This document shows, piece by piece, positions 7,392-16,906 of a stretch of 64,000 bases of DNA (positions are counted from its first letter, which is position 1; every line of letters begins with the position of its first letter). Under the pieces are notes generated by a model. That model was not told the DNA's origin. It was given only the letters and a program-made list of their open reading frames with translations, and ran no database searches. The position numbers and the translations under genes were made by a program. Source of the DNA: G963665545 sp963665545 (GTDB lineage Bacteria > Pseudomonadota > Gammaproteobacteria > Xanthomonadales > SZUA-36); contig CAXXKZ010000006.1 in NCBI GenBank assembly GCA_963665545.2, positions 248,001-312,000 of the forward strand, given 5' to 3'.

Positions 7392-8528
7392 TCAGGTGAG
7401 GGCCCGACGCAGGGCTGATATCAGGCGGTCCACGTCGGTCTCATTATTGTAAAGATGTGGGGTGACCCGCATGGATTGCCCGCGCACGGAAACGAACACA
7501 CCTTCCTTGCCGAGGCACTCGGGTAAGCCAGCCGGCACGGCGCCCGGAAATTCGAGGCCCAGAAAGTGTCCGGCCCGCATGTTCGCATCGCCGGTTTTGA
7601 GACCCAGGCCTGTCGCCTGTTCAGCAATGGTCGCGGTCATCACCGACAGCGTTGACTGAATTTGTTCCGTGCCCCAATCCAAGAGTTGCTCCAATGCCAC
7701 GACTGCCATGGGTAATACCGAAAAATTGGCGCCCTCGCCCATGTCGAATCGCCTTGCGCCCGGCTGGAATTTTGATTGGTAGTCCACCAGCCCGCCGAAA
7801 TTTTCACTACCCCGACGGTCGATCCAGTTGTGCTCCAGGGGTTGGCCACCCTGATGCTGAGGGGCGACGTAAAGGAATCCCAGCGTATAGGGCCCCAGCA
7901 TCCACTTGTAACCGGCAGCCACTGCGAAGTCAGGCTGCACGGCGGCAATGTCAAACGGCAGGGCACCGATAGATTGGGTCAGGTCCAGCACCAGGGCGGT
8001 GCCGGTTTCCCGGCAGCGGCGTCCGACTGCTTCCAAATCAATCAAACTGCCATCAGTCCAGTGACAATGGGGCAAGGCGACGATGGCCGTGTTTCTCTTG
8101 ATCGCGTCCAGGATGCGCGGCGTCCAGCCCTGCGTGCGCCCCTTGGGGATCGTGACGACTTCGGCGCCGCGCTCAGCAGCCAGCTCCAGCCAGGGATAAA
8201 CGTTCGAGGGAAACTGATCTTGCAGCACCACCAAATCCTGCCCCCTGGCCACCGGCAAGTTTTTGGCGGCCGTAGCGGTGCCGTAGCTGCAGGCCGGCAC
8301 CATTGAAATATCATCAGCCTGGGCGTTGATCAGCCTGGCAAACAATTTCCTGGCCCGTTCAGGGCCGGAAAAAAAGTCCGGCGGGGTGATCTGCCACGGC
8401 TGGGCCTTGCGGGCCGCTGCCTGCTGCCCGGCCGCCACCACCTTGCGCATCAGCGGAGACATGTAGGCACAATTAAAATACGCAATATCGGGCGGGATGT
8501 CGAACAAGCGGCGCTGACAGGGAATCAT
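7392..8528 (-). CDS. Class V PLP-dependent aminotransferase (kynureninase/desulfurase-like)
   Basis: About 378 residues from the ATG at 8528 (MIPCQRRLFDIP); an in-frame ATG at 8627 would add 33 residues without similarity to the fold. PLP-binding features are LVLD182LTQSIGA (Asp contacting the pyridine nitrogen) and AAGYK208WMLGP (Schiff-base lysine). The start 'IAYFNCAYMSPL' is typical of fold-type I class V enzymes related to isopenicillin N epimerase, kynureninase and cysteine desulfurase. No catalytic cysteine loop typical of desulfurases is evident, so an epimerase or lyase role is possible; the substrate is unknown. The gene is divergent from the glycosylase at 8654. Confidence 0.82.
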   Translation of the reverse strand: MIPCQRRLFDIPPDIAYFNCAYMSPLMRKVVAAGQQAAARKAQPWQITPPDFFSGPERARKLFARLINAQADDISMVPACSYGTATAAKNLPVARGQDLVVLQDQFPSNVYPWLELAAERGAEVVTIPKGRTQGWTPRILDAIKRNTAIVALPHCHWTDGSLIDLEAVGRRCRETGTALVLDLTQSIGALPFDIAAVQPDFAVAAGYKWMLGPYTLGFLYVAPQHQGGQPLEHNWIDRRGSENFGGLVDYQSKFQPGARRFDMGEGANFSVLPMAVVALEQLLDWGTEQIQSTLSVMTATIAEQATGLGLKTGDANMRAGHFLGLEFPGAVPAGLPECLGKEGVFVSVRGQSMRVTPHLYNNETDVDRLISALRRALT

Positions 8529-8653
8529 TAAGTTGGTCCGTGATTGGCAGGTAGAAGAGGCACTGACGGCTTGGCCGTTCAGCATACCCAATTCGGGCCG
8601 CAAATTCCGTGCAGCGCCAGTTGTCATGATGCGCGGTCACGCTACAATAACTC

Positions 8654-9247
8654 TTGGATCAGTTTCAGCAACTTGTAGCAAACGTTCGGGCCTGTACATT
8701 ATGCGCAGATAAGCTCAAGCACGGCGTGCGCCCAGTACTTCAAGTCGATCCCGGTGCAAGCATACTGATCGCCGGACAGGCCCCCGGCTCAAAAGTGCAT
8801 GCCACCGGTGTGCCGTTTGATGACCCAAGCGGAAACCGTTTGCGTGAATGGATGGGCATCGATCGCGAGACGTTTTACGATGCGACACAAATGGCAATAC
8901 TACCGATGGGATTTTGTTACCCCGGCAAGGGTAAGTCCGGCGACCTTCCACCATTGCCAATTTGTGCAGCCACCTGGCGAGACAAAGTGCTCAAGCATAT
9001 GCCCGACATTCGACTGACGCTGGTTATTGGGAAATATGCGCAACAGTGGCACCTGGAGAATCAAGGCATGAATTTGACTGAAACCGTCAGAGCATGGTCA
9101 TCTTTTGGTGAGGCTGTCATGCCCTTGCCCCACCCCAGCCCGCGCAACAACATCTGGCTCAAGAAAAACCCCTGGTTCGAATCTGAGCTGTTGCCCGTTC
9201 TCAAGCGCAGAGTCGCAGATGCCTTGTGTTCAGGGCGATTGCGATGA
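8654..9247 (+). CDS. Uracil-DNA glycosylase superfamily protein, probable Fe-S type
   Basis: A 197-residue protein starting at TTG 8654. Motif A appears as AGQAPGSKVHATGVPFDDP (canonical GEAPG), and the C-terminal motif as LPHPSPRN. Four cysteines, C14-x-x-C17, C88 and C104, are spaced like the 4Fe-4S ligands of family 4 uracil-DNA glycosylases. It would remove uracil or deaminated bases from DNA, in the cytosol. Its stop overlaps the ATG of the following CocE lipoprotein gene (ATGA), which suggests one transcript although no functional link is apparent. Confidence 0.85.
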   Translation: MDQFQQLVANVRACTLCADKLKHGVRPVLQVDPGASILIAGQAPGSKVHATGVPFDDPSGNRLREWMGIDRETFYDATQMAILPMGFCYPGKGKSGDLPPLPICAATWRDKVLKHMPDIRLTLVIGKYAQQWHLENQGMNLTETVRAWSSFGEAVMPLPHPSPRNNIWLKKNPWFESELLPVLKRRVADALCSGRLR

Positions 9248-11298
9248 AGCGTGCGAAAATCTTTGGTCCGTTGGTCGTCTCGGCCGCCCTGGGCATGTTG
9301 AGCGCCTGCCAAATGAACACCGATTCAAATCCGCGCGATGCTGACTCCAGCGTGGAGAAGACCACAGCTGCCACAATTTCCACGGTGCAAGTCACCACAG
9401 CGCCTTCTAATCTCCCCAACCCGATGAACCGCCCGGCCAAATCAAGCGCTGAGTTGAACCGCACCCTGGGTCGGGATGGCTCGCAATCGCCTGATTACTC
9501 CGCTGTGTTTTCACAACAGATCGCGCGCATTCCGATGCGCGACGGGGTGGAATTGCACACCGAGATTTACCGGCCTCGAAATCAGACACAGAAGTTGCCC
9601 ATCATTCTTTTGCGCACACCCTACGGCCTTGCTCATACCGACAATGGCTACACTGCGCGCCTCCGAAAATATCCCGAATTGGTCCGCGAGGGATACATAT
9701 TCGTCTTTCAGGACACCCGTGGGCGCAACGCCTCCGACGGCGAATATGTCACCCTGAGCCCGATTCGGGACCGCTTGATAGAGAACTCAACGGATGAGTC
9801 CACCGACGCCTATGACACCACAGACTGGCTGATCGACAACCTCTCCGACAACAATGGGCGGGTGGGCACTCTGGGTATTTCCTACGGCGGCTTTTTGACC
9901 ACCCGGGCGCTGGTTGATCCCCACCCTGCCCTGCGAGCAACCTCACCACAGGCCACCTGCGCAGACATGTTTATTGGTGACGACTGGCATCACAATGGCG
10001 CCTTCCGCCTGGACTATTCATTTGGATGGATATCGGCAATGGAGGCCGATATGGCCAAGGGCGGCGGCATGCCGGGCAAATACGATCATTACGAGGGCTT
10101 TCTGGAATTGGGACCTTTGTCGAACATCAACAAGAAGATTTTTCATGGCAAAGCCCCAAGCTGGAACAAATTCACGGAGCACCCCAACCTGGATGAATAC
10201 TGGATTTACGGCATGTGTGGCGTGTTACCGCATATTCAGCCTGTCACAGTGCCCACCCTGAATGTGCTGGGTTGGTTTGATGCAGAAGACTTCTATGGGC
10301 CGCTTGAGGTTTACAAGAAATATGAGACAACTGACCAGGGCAATCTGAATTATCTTGTCATCGGACCCTGGCACCATGGCGGCTGGTCATTTGACAGATT
10401 GGGCGACAGGCTGGGTGCAATCGACTTTGGCAGCAACACGTCGGAGTGGTTTCGTGACCATATCCAGGGGCCCTGGTTTGCCTACTGGCTCAAAGACAAA
10501 GGCGCAATCGATTTTCCCGAGGTGCGGGTATTTCGCACCGGCGCAAACGTCTGGGAGGAATACCAAAGCTGGCCGCCGGTCGATCGCATTGTGCAGCGCA
10601 ACTTATATTTTCAGGCCGGTGGCAGGCTTTCATTTGAGCCGCCCCCAACGGCGCTGGATGCCGGGCTTGATGCTGCGAATGACCCAAAGCTTGAACCTGG
10701 CTACGACAACTACATTTCAGACCCGGCCAATCCTGTGCCCTACCGCGTGCGCCCCATCACTTATGACGGCTGGGCGGAATGGCAACTCGAAGACCAGCGC
10801 CTGGCAGACGGACGCCCGGACGTGCTCAGTTATGTCAGTGACCCTTTGCAGGAGGATGTGACCTTCACCGGCGAACCGGTGGCCATGCTCTATGCGGCAA
10901 CCAGCGGATCGGACAGTGACTGGATTGTTAAGCTGATCGACGTCTACCCCGAGCAATACGAGCCGGAGCCCTATATGGGCGGTTTTAAATTCATGATCGC
11001 CGGTGAGGTATTCCGGGCGCGTTATCGCAACAGCTTCGCCGTGCCTGAGCCGGTCACTCCCGGTGCGGTAACCCGCTATGAAATAAATCTTCGCTCACGC
11101 AACCACACCTTCAAGGCCGGTCACCGCATTATGGTTCAGGTGCAAAGTACCTGGTTCCCGTTGATCGACAGGAATCCGCAGCGCTACGTGGAAAGCATCT
11201 ATGAAGCCGTTGAAGGGGATTTTCAAAAAGCCACACAGAGCATTTACCGCTCTGGCGAGTTTGCGTCACACATCAGGCTGCCGGTCAACACTCGGTGA
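9244..11298 (+). CDS. CocE/NonD family hydrolase, lipoprotein
   Basis: 684 residues from ATG 9244, chosen over a GTG at 9226 because it gives a lipoprotein signal (MKRAKIFG...GMLSAC with lipobox LSAC and Cys22) and an ATGA overlap with the upstream gene. The X-Pro dipeptidyl-peptidase/CocE fold is indicated by GIS213YGG (nucleophile), an acidic residue in GWFDAEDFYG and PWH377HGGW, followed by a C-terminal jelly-roll domain (FTGEPVAMLYAATS to GHRIMVQVQSTWFP). Family members cleave esters or amides, including alpha-amino acid esters, cocaine and X-Pro peptides. It is likely anchored to the outer membrane facing the periplasm. Two further CocE proteins are encoded at 22358 and 30546. Confidence 0.88.
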   Translation: MKRAKIFGPLVVSAALGMLSACQMNTDSNPRDADSSVEKTTAATISTVQVTTAPSNLPNPMNRPAKSSAELNRTLGRDGSQSPDYSAVFSQQIARIPMRDGVELHTEIYRPRNQTQKLPIILLRTPYGLAHTDNGYTARLRKYPELVREGYIFVFQDTRGRNASDGEYVTLSPIRDRLIENSTDESTDAYDTTDWLIDNLSDNNGRVGTLGISYGGFLTTRALVDPHPALRATSPQATCADMFIGDDWHHNGAFRLDYSFGWISAMEADMAKGGGMPGKYDHYEGFLELGPLSNINKKIFHGKAPSWNKFTEHPNLDEYWIYGMCGVLPHIQPVTVPTLNVLGWFDAEDFYGPLEVYKKYETTDQGNLNYLVIGPWHHGGWSFDRLGDRLGAIDFGSNTSEWFRDHIQGPWFAYWLKDKGAIDFPEVRVFRTGANVWEEYQSWPPVDRIVQRNLYFQAGGRLSFEPPPTALDAGLDAANDPKLEPGYDNYISDPANPVPYRVRPITYDGWAEWQLEDQRLADGRPDVLSYVSDPLQEDVTFTGEPVAMLYAATSGSDSDWIVKLIDVYPEQYEPEPYMGGFKFMIAGEVFRARYRNSFAVPEPVTPGAVTRYEINLRSRNHTFKAGHRIMVQVQSTWFPLIDRNPQRYVESIYEAVEGDFQKATQSIYRSGEFASHIRLPVNTR

Positions 11299-11433
11299 AC
11301 CTCGATGCCCGCGTAATACCGACAGGACTGCGCGCACTACTGCCTTTCCGGCCCAATCCGCTGTCACCAGTTTGCTAAACCATTATTTTCAGTATATTCT
11401 GATAATAGTGTAAATAATTGGGAGATTGCGGCA

Positions 11434-12240
11434 TTGAGTGAGTCAGACACGCCCCAGGGTGCTTTCTATGCGTGCCAACACGCGGATATAGGCCACCTGC
11501 GAGTGCCGTACGTCATTGCCGGAGAAGGAAGAGAAACCATCTTCACGTATTCAATGTCGACGGACAACCAGGTCTATCTGCCGGCCATGTTTGAGCGCTT
11601 GACGGGCATCGCGTGCTTTGTAGTCGCCGGCTGGCCGACCGTTCCAGGCATTGAAGAGGCCACCAGAGTTGGCGCAGAGCTTCTGCGCGCCGCAGCAGTC
11701 GGACCGGCGATCTGGATGGGGTCATCGGTGGGCGGGTCAATTGCCCAGTGTGCAGCCGTTTTCAATCCGGAAATGGTTTCGGGTCTGATACTTTCAAATA
11801 CTGCACTGCCGGTGACCTGGGTGAGATTGCCCGCCCGAATCGCCACCGGGGCAATGGCTCTCATACCAACACGCCTGCTCAAAAACCTGATGCTCAAGGC
11901 AGGCGGCGCCGAAATGGGTGACGTCCAGAGGGATGTTGCTGAAAAAGCGTTGACCAAGCCGCTGCTGCTGTCCTGGCTGCGCTGGGCCGGAGACTTTCAT
12001 GGCCTGTCCATCGGCGATCAGTCTGACGCGTTTTTGCGGCTACCCACTCTCATTCTGGAGTCGAGCGACGACCCAGGCGTGCCAGAGAAACATCGCGAAA
12101 GGCTTAAAGCGTTTCTCCCGCATGCCACAGTTACGACATTCGAGGGCGGCGGGCACTTTCCGGCAGGAAAATTTGCAGAAGAATATTTTAGTGCCGTTCG
12201 CAACTTTGTGGCGCAAGACCGGGAGTCAGAACAGCCGTGA
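11434..12240 (+). CDS. Alpha/beta hydrolase
   Basis: 268 residues starting at TTG 11434, with a GGGAG Shine-Dalgarno about 10 bases upstream. The nucleophile elbow is GSSVGGSIAQ near residue 90 and the catalytic His is in GGGHFPAGKFAEEYF near the C-terminus, with the acid probably in ESSDDPGVPEKH. There is no signal peptide, so it is cytosolic. The fold resembles 3-oxoadipate enol-lactonase-type or general carboxylesterase hydrolases; the substrate cannot be told. Its stop overlaps the GTG start of the GbsR-like regulator, so hydrolase and regulator form a coupled pair. The first six codons (MSESDT) are nearly identical to those of the next gene. Confidence 0.82.
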   Translation: MSESDTPQGAFYACQHADIGHLRVPYVIAGEGRETIFTYSMSTDNQVYLPAMFERLTGIACFVVAGWPTVPGIEEATRVGAELLRAAAVGPAIWMGSSVGGSIAQCAAVFNPEMVSGLILSNTALPVTWVRLPARIATGAMALIPTRLLKNLMLKAGGAEMGDVQRDVAEKALTKPLLLSWLRWAGDFHGLSIGDQSDAFLRLPTLILESSDDPGVPEKHRERLKAFLPHATVTTFEGGGHFPAGKFAEEYFSAVRNFVAQDRESEQP

Positions 12241-12722
12241 GTGAGTCTGACACGGTTCTGGATGACTCAAAAAGTCGATTCGTCGAGCGGGTAGGACAGA
12301 TGTTTTCAAACGTTGGAATGCCGCATCTCGCGGGCCGCATTATGGGTTTTCTTCTGATCTGCGACCCGCAGGAACAATCGAGTGAAGATTTGCAGTCGGC
12401 CCTGGGGATTGCCGCAAGTTCCTTCAGCGCCATGACGCGACTGTTGGAAAGCATGTACTACGTTGAGCGGGTGAGCGTGCCCGGCTCCCGCCGGCGCCTG
12501 GTGCGGGTGCGCCGTGGAAGCTGGATGGCGGTCATGAAAGATCGGTTGCGCTTTGTTGAAGAATTCAGGGAGATCGCGGAGATGGGGCTGCACCAATGTG
12601 AGCCGCTGAGCGCCGGGGCGCGAGCGCGGCTTGAAGACGTCAAAGCCTCTTCCATATTCGTTGAGGAACGCTTTAGTGCCGCATTTGCCGAGTGGGAAAA
12701 GCGAGCACGAAATGCTGAGTGA
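12237..12722 (+). CDS. GbsR/MarR-like winged-helix regulator
   Basis: 161 residues from GTG 12237, overlapping the preceding stop by four bases. Residues 17-70 (RVGQMFSNVGMPHLAGRIMG, then LGIAASSFSAMTRLLESMYY) match the N-terminal helix plus winged HTH of GbsR-type MarR regulators, with the basic wing GSRRRLVRVRRG. The C-terminal part is helical, as in the dimerisation region of this family. It probably regulates the coupled hydrolase gene. The effector is unknown. No clear palindrome was found upstream of 11434. Confidence 0.72.
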   Translation: MSESDTVLDDSKSRFVERVGQMFSNVGMPHLAGRIMGFLLICDPQEQSSEDLQSALGIAASSFSAMTRLLESMYYVERVSVPGSRRRLVRVRRGSWMAVMKDRLRFVEEFREIAEMGLHQCEPLSAGARARLEDVKASSIFVEERFSAAFAEWEKRARNAE

Positions 12723-12761
12723 GTCTATTCCCTGATGGGCAAGGGCTTTGCCATGGTTTTG

Positions 12762-13451
12762 TCACGATAAATCCAGCCAATAACCTGCGGATCGTGCCGT
12801 TCTAAGATACCGGGGCTTTGCCGGGTCGTCTTCGAGCTTTCGGCGTAGTTCTGCGACGTGCGTATCGACCGTACGGCTGACAATTTCTGCCTGATGGCCC
12901 CACGCTTTTTGCAACAGGTCGTGCCGACTCCAGACCTGGTTGGGCTTGTCCGCCAGGGTCAGAAGGAGGTCTGTTTCGCGCGGTGTGAGCTTGACCTCGA
13001 CACCGTCACGCCACACTCTGCGGGTCGCCCGGTCAATTTCCACGCCACCAAAGAGCAAGCAACGCCCCGCCGTTTCAATGCTGTCTGTTTTGGCACGACG
13101 CAACGAAGCCTCTATTCTCGCGATCAACTCCAGCAAACCAAAGGGTTTGGTCACGTAATCATCGGCACCCAAGCGCAGTGCACGAACTTTGTCGGTTTCC
13201 TCGCCGCGGGCAGTGAGCATCAGAACCGGAATCTTCAACGACTGGTTTCGTAACTGCTTGAGGATGCGAAATCCGTCTTGATTGGGCAATGACACGTCCA
13301 GCAACACCAGCTCAGGCTGGTGCTCAGAGATCAGGGCGACGGCTTCACCACCATCAAAACACAGCAGCACTTCATGTTGTTCCAGTTCAAGATTGGCCCG
13401 CAGCCCCTCAGCCAGGTCGATGTTGTCCTCAACCAGCACGATTCTAGCCAT
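12762..13451 (-). CDS. OmpR/PhoB family response regulator
   Basis: 229 residues. The receiver domain (1-120) contains the acidic pocket VLVEDN and the phosphoacceptor D52 in LVLLDVSLPNQDG, with the switch Thr in LTARG and the conserved Lys in VTKPFG. The C-terminal winged-helix domain (about 130-228) ends with the typical VDTHVAELRRKLEDD and RSAGYWL. Its start overlaps the histidine kinase stop by eight bases, so kinase and regulator are translated as a pair with the kinase first. Confidence 0.93.
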   Translation of the reverse strand: MARIVLVEDNIDLAEGLRANLELEQHEVLLCFDGGEAVALISEHQPELVLLDVSLPNQDGFRILKQLRNQSLKIPVLMLTARGEETDKVRALRLGADDYVTKPFGLLELIARIEASLRRAKTDSIETAGRCLLFGGVEIDRATRRVWRDGVEVKLTPRETDLLLTLADKPNQVWSRHDLLQKAWGHQAEIVSRTVDTHVAELRRKLEDDPAKPRYLRTARSAGYWLDLS

Positions 13452-15074
13452 GGTGACCGCCTCTCTGAGGCAATTTAACGATGAAACAACTGCCGTTCGG
13501 ACTGCTTTTCATGCTCATTTCCGCACCAATCGCAGCGGCAATATCTTTTGCGACCGCCAGTCCAATTCCGGTGCCGGCAATTCCTCGACGCCGTTCTTTG
13601 TCCAGCCGGTAGTATGGGCGCCAAATTTTCTCTTGCTCACTCTGGGGGATGCCCGGGCCCTGATCTTGTATGAATATTTGCAACAGATCACCGGAGCGTC
13701 TGGCCGTCAGGGTCACGTGCTGATTTTCGGGACCATACTTCAGGGCATTGTCGAGCAGAATGGTCAGCAGTTGCAGCAGGCCGTCGCGATTGTGAATGAC
13801 CTCATGATCCTGGTCACAGTGAACGTCCAATTGGGCACCCAGGGCTTCCAATTGCAGTTCAAATTCTTCCTTCAGTCGATTCAGCAGTCCCATCAAGGCG
13901 TAGGGCGCGGGCTCGGGCACCAGAGGCTTATCCGACACCCGCGAGAAACTAAGAATGTTTTCAACCAGGTGCGACAAGCGCAATGTTTCTCTGTTAATGA
14001 TCTTCAAAGCGCGAACCTGAGCTTCGGGTTCAGGCAATCGCCCCAACAGAATCGACTCGGTGAACATTCTGATCTGAGTGAGGGGGGTGCGCAATTCGTG
14101 CGAAACGCGGGCGATGAAGTCGCTCCGTGCATCGATGAGTTGGCGCTCGCGGCGAATCAGTACGGTGGCCATGGCCCCGAGTAGCAGTGAAATCACCAGC
14201 AACAGTCCCACCACACCCATGCTGGACCACGGCGGCGAACCGATGGCCAGCACCTGAGCCACTGAAGGATGAAAGGAGATGGTGACCGCGAAGCCGGCAA
14301 ACAAGCCGGAGTAACTGGCGTCCATAACCCGGTTTGCGCCAATGGCATAGCGGTTGTGCTGACCGGCCTCGAAGACCTGCTGTTCATGCGGATCCACCAC
14401 CTCGATGTAGAGGTGCGGCCTGATTCATTCGCATCGCCCAGGGCGGGAGGCAACAGCGTCGCGGTGTCAAAAACCTTTTCGAACATCAGCGGGATAACGG
14501 CAGGATTGATCAGCAGGAAAATCATCTCACCTGATCTGTTGCGTAAGGCAAGTTGCAAGCCAACTTGAGTTTGACCCGCGAAGTGCAGCACCCGGAAGTT
14601 CTCTTCCTCGCCCATCAGTGTATCGATCTGGCTAGCAAGCACCTCTGCCAGAGGCGGATCCGGAGCGCCGTAGAGCCACCGCTTCTCCTCAGTAAGCGCA
14701 TTGATCTTGAATGCCGAGAGCAACCATTGCTCCGGCAGTGCGGTCGAGGCGATCAACTCTGCAACCCCATCCGTGGACCATGATTCAACATCGACATCGG
14801 CCATACCCAACCGGTCCAATGCCAGGGCTGCCTGATAGAATCCCTCATAGCCCGCCACAATGTGCAAAGCACGCACATAGTCATCAATAATCAGCTCAGA
14901 ATAATCCAGCAAAACAGCATCGACGGTCTCCTGGTGCGAACCAACCGACCGGGCAACCTGCCACGCCAGTGACAGACTGATTGCCAACAGCAATGCCAAC
15001 AGCAGGAATATCCAGCGCGATTGATGGGTTCTTTTCATATGATTATGACCTGACGGAATTGTGATATCCGACAC
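13444..15074 (-). pseudogene. Sensor histidine kinase split by a frameshift
   Basis: The N-terminal part (from 15074, or ATG 15038) has a transmembrane helix (WIFLLLALLLAISLSLAW) and a periplasmic sensor region. Around 14417-14420 (GGCC) the frame changes: sequence that continues as PHLYIEVVDPHEQQ sits one base out of register. The second half has another membrane helix, the H-box SHELRTPLTQ, N-box LLDNALKYG, G1 DQGPGIP and G2 GTGIGLAVAKDI. All catalytic boxes are intact; only one base is missing, so either the gene is newly inactivated or the consensus has an indel. It partners with the response regulator at 12762. Confidence 0.88.
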
Positions 15075-15231
15075 CAGTCAGTGCAAGTGTCCCACCCCCC
15101 GAAAGCGAGCGATGCGTGCCAATCTCCAAACATCCGGACAAAACGCTGACATAAACCGGGCCATAAGCTAACCCAGCGCGATGGGGTGACTGGTAGTCTT
15201 TTCAAAAGACCTATATCAAGGACAGGACACG

Positions 15232-15984
15232 ATGCGACAGTCACCGATCAGGCTCACCGCGTTTGCCTTTATGCTCTGCGCCAGCACCGCTAACGCCGAC
15301 ATTTTCGATGATCCCGAAAACCTCAAGGTCTTGCCCAAAGACATTACATCGCAACAATTGGGCGCAACGATGCGTGGCTTCGCATTGGGAACCGGTTTGC
15401 GCTGTTCAAATTGTCACGTGGGCGAAGAAGGTCAGGCGCTGACCGAATATGACTTCAAGAGCGATGACAAAGAACTCAAGCATACCGCGCGAAAAATGCT
15501 CAAGATGATGGCCGCAATCAATAACGATTACCTCAACGTGGTTGCGGAAGATCATGTTCGTGTTGATTGCGTGACCTGCCATCGCGGTGTACGAAAGCCC
15601 AAAATGCTCGGGCAAGTACTGACCGAAGCCGCCGATGAAAATGGTGCCACGGGTGTACGGCAAAAATACTTAGAACTAAAAGCGAAATATTTTGGCTCGC
15701 ACAGCTACGATTTTACCGAAACCACACAGGCCGCATTCGCCACCAGCCAGGGTTTGGCCGGCAAGATGGATACCGCGTCCGTCATGCTGGATATCATGCT
15801 GGAGGAAAATCCACAATCGTTTCAGGCGCTTGTGCTATATGGAGAATTGAATTTCAGGACCGGCGACATGGATGAAGCAGAAGACTACTGGCGACAGGCA
15901 CTGAAAATTAACCCGGCTGCAGCATGGCTTGAAGGTCGATTGGCGCAAATCGAGCAATTGGAAGCCAACGAACCACTGGATTGA
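15232..15984 (+). CDS. Periplasmic diheme c-type cytochrome with TPR-like C-terminus
   Basis: 250 residues with a signal peptide (cleavage after NADI or TANA near residue 22) and a Shine-Dalgarno AAGGACAGG upstream. Two heme c sites are visible: C58-S-N-C61-H62 and C113-V-T-C116-H117, each preceded by a helix with Met (MRGFALGTG and MLKMMAAIN) as expected for axial ligands. This layout resembles the cytochrome subunit family of photosynthetic reaction centres, which also occurs in non-phototrophs. Residues ~185-245 look like one or two TPR units (LYGELNFRTGDMDEAEDYWR). Likely role: periplasmic electron transfer, partner unknown. Confidence 0.8.
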   Translation: MRQSPIRLTAFAFMLCASTANADIFDDPENLKVLPKDITSQQLGATMRGFALGTGLRCSNCHVGEEGQALTEYDFKSDDKELKHTARKMLKMMAAINNDYLNVVAEDHVRVDCVTCHRGVRKPKMLGQVLTEAADENGATGVRQKYLELKAKYFGSHSYDFTETTQAAFATSQGLAGKMDTASVMLDIMLEENPQSFQALVLYGELNFRTGDMDEAEDYWRQALKINPAAAWLEGRLAQIEQLEANEPLD

Positions 15985-15996
15985 ATTGACCCCCAT

Positions 15997-16038
15997 CCCC
16001 GCGCACCTGGCCCCGCGCACCTGGCCCCGCGCACCTGG
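15997..16038. repeat. Three tandem copies of a 14-bp unit
   Basis: The unit CCCCGCGCACCTGG is repeated three times without mismatch, 12 bases after the cytochrome stop. The number of units probably varies by slippage. It lies in the short gap before the DUF899 gene; no function is evident. Confidence 0.9.
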
Positions 16039-16185
16039 CTTGTACGACGTTCCCACATGGCTAAGTCAGATTCGATCCATTTGGGCCGGTGCAAGCTTGA
16101 AAAGAATGACCCTGCAGCTGTGCTATTCTCCGCGGAACACAACAACGTTGTGGAAAAAACGCCAACCTTAGGGCCGGAGAATGAC

Positions 16186-16788
16186 ATGGCTGACACAGAC
16201 ATCGCCGAAATTGAACGGCAAATATTCGAACTGACATCGACACTCAACGAACTGCGAAAAACCAACGCTGGTGAGGAAATTGACAACTACACTTTTGACA
16301 CACTGGACGGCGAAACCACCTTGCTTGATTTATTCGGCAGCCATGACAAACTGCTGGTGATTCACAACATGGGACAAGGCTGCCGCTACTGCACCTTATG
16401 GGCGGACGGATTCAATGGTTTTCTGCCGCATCTCGAGTCAGCGATGTCTGTCGTCCTGGTTTCCAAGGATGCGCCTGAATTGCAGCGCCAGTTTGCCGCG
16501 TCACGGGGATGGCGATTCCGCCTGGCTTCCCATAGTGGCGGTCCGTATATCAAGGAGCAAACAGTGATGGCGGGTTCTGACAATATGCCAGGCGCCGTTT
16601 TCTACCAGCGCGATGGCGATCAAATCACACGCAAGAATTCGGGCATATTCGGTCCTGGCGACATCTACTGTTCAATGTGGAGCTTGTTGGGCCTGGCCGG
16701 CCTCAGTGAAGCGGACTGGACACCGCAATACGGGTATTGGAAACGCCCGGACAAACTTGACGATGGCGGCGCCAATCTGGTCGAGTAA
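16186..16788 (+). CDS. DUF899 thioredoxin-like protein
   Basis: 200 residues from ATG 16186, chosen because a GGAGA Shine-Dalgarno lies about 6 bases upstream and because the earlier in-frame ATG at 16057 adds an unrelated tail. The protein starts with a helical region (IAEIERQIFELTSTLNEL) and contains the family signature GCRYCTLWADGFNG with a CxxC, then SKDAPELQRQFAASRGW and the C-terminal GIFGPGDIYCSMWSLLGL. DUF899 proteins are predicted thioredoxin-fold proteins of unknown substrate. Cytosolic. Confidence 0.85.
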   Translation: MADTDIAEIERQIFELTSTLNELRKTNAGEEIDNYTFDTLDGETTLLDLFGSHDKLLVIHNMGQGCRYCTLWADGFNGFLPHLESAMSVVLVSKDAPELQRQFAASRGWRFRLASHSGGPYIKEQTVMAGSDNMPGAVFYQRDGDQITRKNSGIFGPGDIYCSMWSLLGLAGLSEADWTPQYGYWKRPDKLDDGGANLVE

Positions 16789-16906
16789 GCTTCACGCATC
16801 AACGTTCGTGATATTGGTCGGTTCACATCCTGGAAATGATCGGCGGTATTGTCGTTGATTACCGTCTCTAGCAAAGGGTGGGGTAAGCCTCCGGCGAAGA
16901 CAGAAC

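Noticed and set aside
15997..16038. Operator array for the DUF899 gene
   Set aside because: The three units are exact head-to-tail copies without dyad symmetry, more consistent with replication slippage than with regulator sites.
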